Below, piece after piece: positions 57,042 to 64,000 of a stretch of DNA of 64,000 bases. Every line of letters begins with the position of its first letter. Position 1 is the stretch's first letter. Source of the DNA: Prosopocoilus inquinatus (Eukaryota; Arthropoda; Insecta; Coleoptera; Lucanidae); the NCBI GenBank assembly GCA_036172665.1, contig CM069875.1, positions 20,801,806 through 20,865,805 on the forward strand, read 5' to 3'. The position numbers were made by a program, and so were the translations under genes. The notes under the pieces were generated by a model. That model saw nothing but the letters and a program-made list of their open reading frames with translations. It did not search any database and was not told the DNA's origin.

Positions 57042-59022
57042 GGTAATCCAGGCACGCCCACAACAGATATAAATCAAGCAAGGAGAAGAATTGCTTTTAA
57101 TCAGATATTTAAAAAATATATACCATTGCCTTCGGAATCGTACTTTAGGTTTAGAATAGCTTTCCCAATTTAAAAATAATTTATGTATGTAAAATCTGGA
57201 AGTTTAATAAGATAAGCATTTTCCTGTAATTTTATTCGTAACATAAATATGCATGTATGTGAAATCAACACACCATAAAGTTTAGTTTGGTTTTGTGATT
57301 TAATTTTTAGCAACATAGAGAAGTGAATTGCGTTAATTACATTTACATAAATACATTTTCCTGTGTAACTTATATCCCTATGTGACGTTCAGAAAATATA
57401 TTTTTTTAACATTTTTAATGCATCTATGATATAATAAATCAATATTTAAATATGAAAATTCTAAAATAAATTTAGTTAAATAGAACATTGAAGACTTAAA
57501 AGGAAGAACTACGAGTAATTGATTACATCCGAAATTTCGCAATTTCCTCTCTCATCGGCACTGTGCGAGTTCCATTTCACGCCCATTTTAAATATCAAAG
57601 GCTCTTTAGAGTGAGCCCTTTGTTTTAAATATTAAAACGGCATGTGGTGAGCTGGGGATCTGTTGCCTCCATTTGTATTCGATTTGTATGTGAACGTACG
57701 AGAATGTGTTTTCCGGATTGTGTGCCAATTCGAATGCGTTCCCACGTTTTAAATTGTTGTTCGAGGTTTAAGAGGACGAAAGAAAATCGCGGCCGAGCTT
57801 AATGGAATGAAATTGCAATACAAAAACTGTGGTTTATTCATTTTCCACTGCAATGATTTTTTGCTACAGGTGGCGGTTTATTTATTTTTTTTCCCTTTGG
57901 AATTTATTTAATACAGAGATTTAGATCCTCTTTTGCACTGGATTCATAAGGACTTCAGATTTCTCGAATAATTTGACGTTGAGAGCTTTAATGAAAAACT
58001 CATGTTGGATGCCCTTTTATAAGATATAATTTTGTGAAGCTGTATTCGCCAAGGGAAAAATACATTTACTACCTAATCGGCAGGGACCATAATATAAAGC
58101 CGTACTCTATTATTTGGCAAAATAATTGCTTTTTATAATTAATTCTCTAAATTATTTCAATAACTGAAGTCGACTCTGATGAAAATTGTAAAAAAAAAAC
58201 AGTTTAAAACTTTATACGGACACTGTTAAAACTAGAAAGAACACTTAACGTCTCACCATCCTTTGCTAGCTTCGTCAGCTGGCGAAGCTATCAAACAATT
58301 TCTGGAGCTTACAAGTTGCTTACGGTAAATATGAACCTCAAAATGCAATAACCTAGATTAGATAAGGAATGAGGAGATTGGTAAGAATCTGGAGTTGTTG
58401 AAGATTTTCTTGTGAGAAAAAAACAATAAAAATATTGAAAACGTGGTACAAAAACCCAAAAACTCAAGAATAATTTGTAGAATATGTGAGAAAATTGCTA
58501 CAATTACAATTTACTACTAAAAGAAAATATGAAAATATAACAGCGATTAAAGATAGAGATGTATACACTTAGATAAGATAGATAGTAAAAATATCACCTT
58601 GAAACAGCGTTATCTTTTTCTACCTCCTTTAATTTCAAAGCTTTTTTGGTCACTCCCTTCTTTTGTGTTTCTCTTTCTCTCATTACGGGCATTTTTCATA
58701 TTATTTAATCGATTTTTAGCACAGTTAACTTTATTTATTTAGCTTTCAGTTGGAGTGCCCTATTTCATTTTCCAGTGTTTTTCTATTTTCTATAATTTGC
58801 ACAGGGGTCATACCCCATTTTCCTCAGAATTTAATTTTTTGTTAAGTACTTGACCCTTTCGATTAGTTCAATTTTAAGTTTCTTTTGGTATTCAAGTGCA
58901 TAATTGAAAGAGAATGAGACGGTTGCAAAGAATTTAGTGTTCAGTTGGTAACTATAGGTATATGATTCGGTTCCCACCCTAGTACATGTGAGTTCTAACT
59001 CCTTTGAACTGAAAGTTTTCCG
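57042..59022. other. No gene recognised; unique patch 57540-57830
   Basis: The patch from 57540 to 57830 is richer in G+C and looks unique. The rest is AT-rich. A repeat related to 4571-4650 lies at 58240-58300. Confidence 0.35.
58240..58300 (-). repeat. Copy of the CTGACGAAGCTAGCA repeat
   Basis: On the minus strand this reads GCTGACGAAGCTAGCAAAGG, then GGTGAGACGTTAAGTG, matching the centre of the hairpin at 4571-4650 with a few changes. Confidence 0.5.
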
Positions 59023-59155
59023 AACAGATAAAATAGCGACATCTTACTATCGCTTTTTGACCTGACATTGCAGTAGGATAGACAAATTGAAGCAGCTGTC
59101 CAGAGGCTGTTCGAGGTTTTCACTGCAATCAAGAACGATTTGCACAAAATTTTTC
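59023..59155 (+). repeat. Hammerhead-associated repeat with ribozyme core deleted
   Basis: The block GACCTGACATTGCAGTAGG is followed, after GAAG, directly by CAGCTGTCCAGAGGCTG and the tail TTCGAGGTTTTCACTG. The core, stem II and GAAA are precisely missing compared with 7463-7800. Confidence 0.6.
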
Positions 59156-59449
59156 TGAAAGTTTTCCGTTTTCCCAGTTTGTGTAAAGGGAATGCCGAAG
59201 GAGATAAAACGTTTGTTAAGCGGACAACATATGAATACATAGTTAATTCAAAGACGTCTCCTGATAAGCTTCCAAAGGTCGGGGCTAGTAAGGCTATGAT
59301 AAAAAAAATCTACTTAAATTCGTCAACGTATTCTACTTTGCTATCTGCAACTGTTTAAATATCATAGTCTGCCGTTACCCAGCAGATTATCCATGAGCAT
59401 TTATAATTTCTTTGGGTGACAAGACAAAATTAAGATAAAAAATAGCTGG

Positions 59450-60970
59450 AAGGAATATTTTGAAAAACTACTGGGATTATTAAAGGAAAGATCTTACTAG
59501 AACAGAACGCACAAATAGAAGATTGGCAAGCAGACATAATCACGAAAACGGAGCTTGAAGAAGCAACAGAAGCATAAACTTAGCTTGGCAGCACAAAAAA
59601 GTGTCCAAGGATTGGGTGATGGCTAAAATAATACCTATTTTAAGAAGGGCGATAAAAAGGATTGCAAAAATTATCAACATATTTCGTTGCTTAGTGTCCC
59701 TCAAAAGTCTAGGAAAGGATTTTGGAAAAACGACTGAGACTATAAACGGAACACACCCTATCGGATGATCAGTGCGGTTTTAGGAACGGCAGAAGTATAC
59801 AACACTGATATTCATAGTTAGGCAAATTATAAAGAAAATGAAAGGGGCGACAATTTTTTTGTAGCCTTCATCGATCTACAACAACCATTTGACTGGTTGC
59901 TGAGGAAATTAATTTGAAAGATACTAATGAAAAAGAAAGTCATCTCTAATTTAATTCTGGCCATTAAAAGTCTCTACAGAACCACATGTAATATTATCCT
60001 ACTTGATGATGAATACACAGAAGAATTTATCACTGGAAAGGGAGTTAGGCAAGGCGGTGTGCTCAGACCTATTTCTCCTAGTGATGAATGAAATCATTAA
60101 AACATGTTAGGATAACAAGGCGAAATTAGGTATTGGGTATAGAAATCTAAACCGGGTAAAATAGGATCCTTGGCTTTCGCTGAAGATCTCCTAATAGTGT
60201 CAAAAACCGAAGAAAGTGTCAACGTTTGGGCCGACACATTTAAGAAGCATGGCATGGAAATAAATTGTTACAGGTCCGAAATAATGACTGTCTCCAACAG
60301 AAATATAAAAATGTAAATTACACTGAATATTTCAATAGAGCAGGTGGACATTTTTAAGTATTTGGAAGCTACAATCTAAAATCTAGGGAGTATGGTAACG
60401 AATGTAAATCGTAGATTGTAACCGAAAGATACTACCATGCCATATCTAGAAAAAAATCTTTAGAAACAAAAACTTGTCGAATACCATTAAACTAAAAATA
60501 TACAAAGCAGTCTTTATCCCGGCAATAACAAACTGCTGCCAGTCAAGGGTATTGACATAGACAAACAGGATCAAATCTTGCTTACAAGCAAATGAAGATG
60601 AAGAGGATATTAAAGATCATCGAGGGAGTAACAAGACTGAACAAGATTCCAAATATAGAACTACGTGGTCGATTGGGAGTAAAAGACTTACTAAACTATA
60701 CAGAATGTAAGTATAATTTTTTTTTAATCTTGAACCGGACAGAATCAACTTCATTTATGTAGAATGTAATCAATTACGATGGTTTGGTCACATAAACAGG
60801 ATGAACAATAATAGGCGGGTAGAAATGATAAGGATATGCAAACGTGGAAGAAAGTAAGAGCAAAAACAACGTGGAATGACATGAATGATGAGCACAGTGC
60901 TACAAAATAAAAACTTGAGCGGGCAAGAGACCACGTAGGGTGGAAAAACCTTATTAGAAGTATCTAGTAT
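59450..60970 (+). pseudogene. Non-LTR retrotransposon reverse transcriptase relic
   Basis: Fragments in several frames follow non-LTR RT order. About 59620: KDWVMAKIIPI and ISLLSVPQKS. About 59760: SDDQCGFRNGRS. About 60045: TGKGVRQGGV. About 60175: LAFAEDLLIVSKTEE (the catalytic FADD is now FAED). Then HGMEINCYRSE, IYKAVFIPAITNC, LLNYTECK and LRWFGHINRM. Stops and shifts are frequent, so it is long dead. No endonuclease domain or target duplication was recognised. Confidence 0.75.
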
Positions 60971-61059
60971 AGAAATTTACCGCTACAACTTAGGGTAGAA
61001 GGATTGCATATATATACATAGAGAATGTTTACTAAACATGCGGCAAAATCTGAGCAGAG

Positions 61060-61330
61060 TCTTGGTGAAATCCAGTTCGTCAAAAAAGTTCAAGTATAGT
61101 GGCTTTAGTTGCAGCGGCAGTCTTACAGATGTACAAACCGGAGAAACGTAGAAAACCCAGTTTAAAAAAGCCGATGTGATTCCGAAACACGACCCGAGTC
61201 ATAAGAACTCTATCTCTCGCATGAAATCCGCAGGCACCATCAGGAGATTCGATCCCACACCAAAGAGTTGCCTAGCCAAGCGTTAAACCAGTTGCTAGCA
61301 GGCTCAACCAATTTGAGTATGCATCGCATC
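61060..61330 (-). mobile_element. tRNA-derived SINE-like unit
   Basis: On the minus strand TAGCAACTGGTTTAACG (A-box-like, near 61297-61281) is followed by GTGTGGGATCGAATCTCC (B-box-like, near 61260-61243) at tRNA-like spacing. A 170-bp non-tRNA body follows. Assignment rests on the two boxes only. Confidence 0.45.
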
Positions 61331-63697
61331 TTATTTTGTTAACAATTCGTTGGCCCTTGAGGACACAGCAGTTGTATATGTTGAATATGAGGCGATATGT
61401 AAATGTATATTTCAAGTGCAAGTGTGGATTTCTAAGAGGGTAGATCAGCTATGTGTCAGAAAGTAAAAAGTGAAGCATGAAAGGGTTCGAATTGAACCAC
61501 TTGGCGGTCTTCACAGATCCAAGAAAAATTTTCTTACTTCTTTATTAATAACAGACATAGGATTTTGTATTGTATTGTGATTATTCTCTTATATAATACC
61601 CAAATATTTTACTGTGTGACCACATTCGCATATTTTATTTTATGAACTTTATGTTTACAATGACGTATGCATTTCTTAGGACAAAATAAATTATTGAAAC
61701 TTTAGTCTTCTATAGCAGAAGCTTTTCATTCGCGAATAGCTTGCCTCAATTAAGCGATATAATTTTGATGATTTCAAATCTGCCAGTTGAGACAAACAAA
61801 TAGGATATGTTTTCAAATTTGCCAGTTGAGAGGAACAAAATCAAAATTAATATTAAAGGTCAATATTAAGGATTGCCTCTTACACGACAAGAACCTAAGT
61901 TTATCACCTTTTTATGTCTCTGAAAAAGAATTATGTGCTATCCTTTCATGGGTGTAGCCAGGTATGGGCAAGATATTTTAAGTGAAAAAAAATGACAGTT
62001 ATGATAAATTTTATGACAGAGAAAATTCACTTTTCAAATGTTTAAAAAATAAATTATGCTTTTCTTAAACCAATGTATCTGTACCTATCATTAAACATTT
62101 AATAATTCTTGATTAGTATTAATAATTTTTAATATATGCCCGGGTTTAGAAAAAAAATCTGGTTACGCCCATGTACTTTTTTTAAAACATTCTATTCAAG
62201 ATTGCTAAAGTCTAGGGTAGTACTTTTATTGCAAATATCTGTATGCATAGGGGGTCTAATATCTATAACTTTTGAGATAAAATGCATTGAAGATTCAGAT
62301 ATAAATTGGTTGATGGGCGCTTGTATTGTGTCAGAAAAGCAGTGAACTCGCGTAGAATATAACGATATACTAGCGTTTACCTTGAAATGAAACTGAAAAA
62401 TGCTTTTATTTATAGCTTTCTACGGAAGAAATTTATAATACGCAATTTATTCATTTGAATTTCGGATTTGTTAATACAGAAACATAAAGTTATTAAAGCA
62501 AGCTAGTAAATTTAGTAACTAGCATCATGTAGATCATTCTGTTTAGTACATGAGTAGAGCAATGAATTTGATAAGTATATTTAGTGAGGTAAATTTCTTA
62601 GACAATTTGTCATCAGCTTTGTAGAGGACGGTTTAGTAAAGTATTTATTAATATCTGTCCAGGATGTGTCTAGTAAACCAATTGAAACCAAATACCATCA
62701 TGTTACAATGAAAAACCAAACCTAAAATTTGCAGGTATAGAGGGAGAAAACGTAGTTGGAATACTTCTCGACGCACCTTCCAAATAGCCTTGCCAAACCC
62801 ATTTTATTTTTATTTTTTCTTTTGCTCCTTATTTGTCCTCAAATTTTCAATCTTTTTGCAGATGTGCTACTGTATGACTATACAAGTATTAGTCTTTTGG
62901 CATTCGCCTTACAAATTAGGAAATGCAGAAAGCTCAATTCGTATCGGTATGTATACCAACACGATACAAATCACGGGTATTCTGTTTCTCATAAAGAACC
63001 CATACCATACCGTATCACGAAAGTATTCTCACCTAATAGGTGCCCTATCAAGCATCAAGCTTAAGTTTTCTCTAATATTTTGCACTAATGTATTCTTGTT
63101 TTAATCGCTAAGTGTTTTTTTCCGTACCCAGGATGAATGGTTTAACCTTGTCACAACACTTTCTCTTCGCTATTACCACCTGTTTTAATTACCCAATTGC
63201 GTTTAACTAAACCTAAATATTCAGAACCACTATCTGGCCAACTATTTAACGTGAGTTAATTAAACTCAAGCGTAAGCGTTAAAAATCAGTTCGCCATGCA
63301 AACGGAGCAGATTTTTGTTTGATTAGATTGCATCAATCGCCTTGGTTCGGTTTAATGATCGTTCGCTATCGAGTTCCGAACATCATCTGCCGCGACTTCC
63401 AAGGTCTCTTTTAAAAAATCGCTTCGTATTTCACTTATCCGCTTCGTTAGCAATTATTGTAGAATACGCATCAGTTGGCATGTCGGAAATCTTCGGCGTC
63501 TGTGTATTATGCATTCACGATCGCCCTAAAACTTCGTTGTACGTATGTTGTAACACCTGCTACTTTGCACGTGCTGTTCAAATCAATTTCAAACAATGGG
63601 GAAACGTAATTCTCTTTAACATTTCTATTTGTTTTTAAGAAGTATAAGATTATAAGCAAACTAGTAAATAAAACAAAATGATTTTTCTGAGACAACT
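61331..63697. other. No gene recognised; GC-richer patch 63240-63600
   Basis: AT-rich overall. The patch 63240-63600 has a 98-codon frame (63342-63638) with no recognised family. I also inspected it on the minus strand for the missing first exon of the monooxygenase and found no match. Confidence 0.35.
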
Positions 63698-63706
63698 AAT
63701 AATATA

Positions 63707-63762
<56 letters not shown>
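63698..63762. repeat. (AT)n microsatellite
   Basis: About 60 bp of almost pure AT dinucleotides. Confidence 0.9.
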
Positions 63763-64000
63763 CTTTCCTAGCAGCTGAGACGCAGAGTTATTTTTGTCAA
63801 AATCATTTTTCCAAAGAATCAAGAAGAAATATTGTGCACAAATGAAGTACCAGTTATACTCAGGCTGTAGTGGTTTGCTTTCAAGTAACTCTGGTATAAT
63901 TTGTAGGATTGAAGGGAAATTACATAAACAAGTAACTGAAACTTTCTTTCTCTATTTGAATTGTTTCATTCATAAATTCAAAAATTGGTAGTTGCAGAGC

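Noticed and set aside
61440..61500. GGGTTCGAATTGAACC as a tRNA or SINE B box
   Set aside because: No A box at the right distance and the sequence is a palindrome around TTCGAA; not enough to call.
63342..63638. 98-codon frame as a host gene
   Set aside because: No recognisable domain, codon pattern or splice context; probably chance in a GC-richer patch.

Overview
The window is AT-rich eukaryotic DNA, most likely from an insect and plausibly a beetle. The evidence is one host gene split by spliceosomal introns and an insect-type mix of mobile elements: Ty3/Gypsy, mariner, hAT, pogo, non-LTR, SINE, and many short inverted-repeat elements flanked by TA. No bacterial features are present. No species can be named from the sequence alone.

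Host gene (minus strand, 32633 down to 13563). Eight consecutive coding exons with GT/AG borders and consistent phases encode about 596 residues of a copper type II, ascorbate-dependent monooxygenase of the MOXD1/DBH-like family: most of a DOMON domain, both copper domains, and a hydrophobic C-terminus. The signal peptide and first DOMON strands were not found and probably lie upstream. Two large introns hold transposons. One (15835-21720) carries a broken hAT transposase and a Gypsy relic; the other (21898-32477) carries a whole Gypsy element.

Gypsy element with a macrodomain (22542-30941). Two 327-bp LTRs differ at five sites and are flanked by ATAG. Gag has an N-terminal SAP-like domain, an 11-residue-repeat coiled coil, a capsid region and a zinc knuckle. 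It ends at a GTTAAAC heptamer touching its stop codon, suited to a -1 shift into Pol. Beyond integrase, the Pol reading frame continues past a TAG into a TARG1/OARD1-like macrodomain followed by a CCCH zinc finger. This extra module is the most unusual coding feature of the window. The copy is damaged: a gag nonsense codon, a pol nonsense codon, a 1683-bp tandem duplication of RT/RNase H/integrase, and a 96-bp tandem duplication inside the macrodomain. A solo LTR of the family sits at 11070-11420.

Ribozyme. At 7706-7754 a repeat carries a complete type I hammerhead ribozyme pattern. Relatives of the same repeat, with the core eroded or lost, lie near 5961, 51181 and 59023.

Other mobile DNA. 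Three non-autonomous hAT-like elements have 8-bp target duplications (5420-6325, 41401-42202, 55823-57033), and each has its own short-motif arrays just inside the ends. Three long fold-back elements are flanked by TA-like sites (33174-35700, 51258-53078, 53576-55025); the last holds a DUF4817-like fragment. There is also a complete but frameshifted mariner (47986-49286), a pogo/Tigger-type element (45026-45653), a non-LTR relic (about 59450-60970), two tRNA-derived SINE-like units, and many MITE-like hairpins. The remaining long stretches contain no gene I can support.
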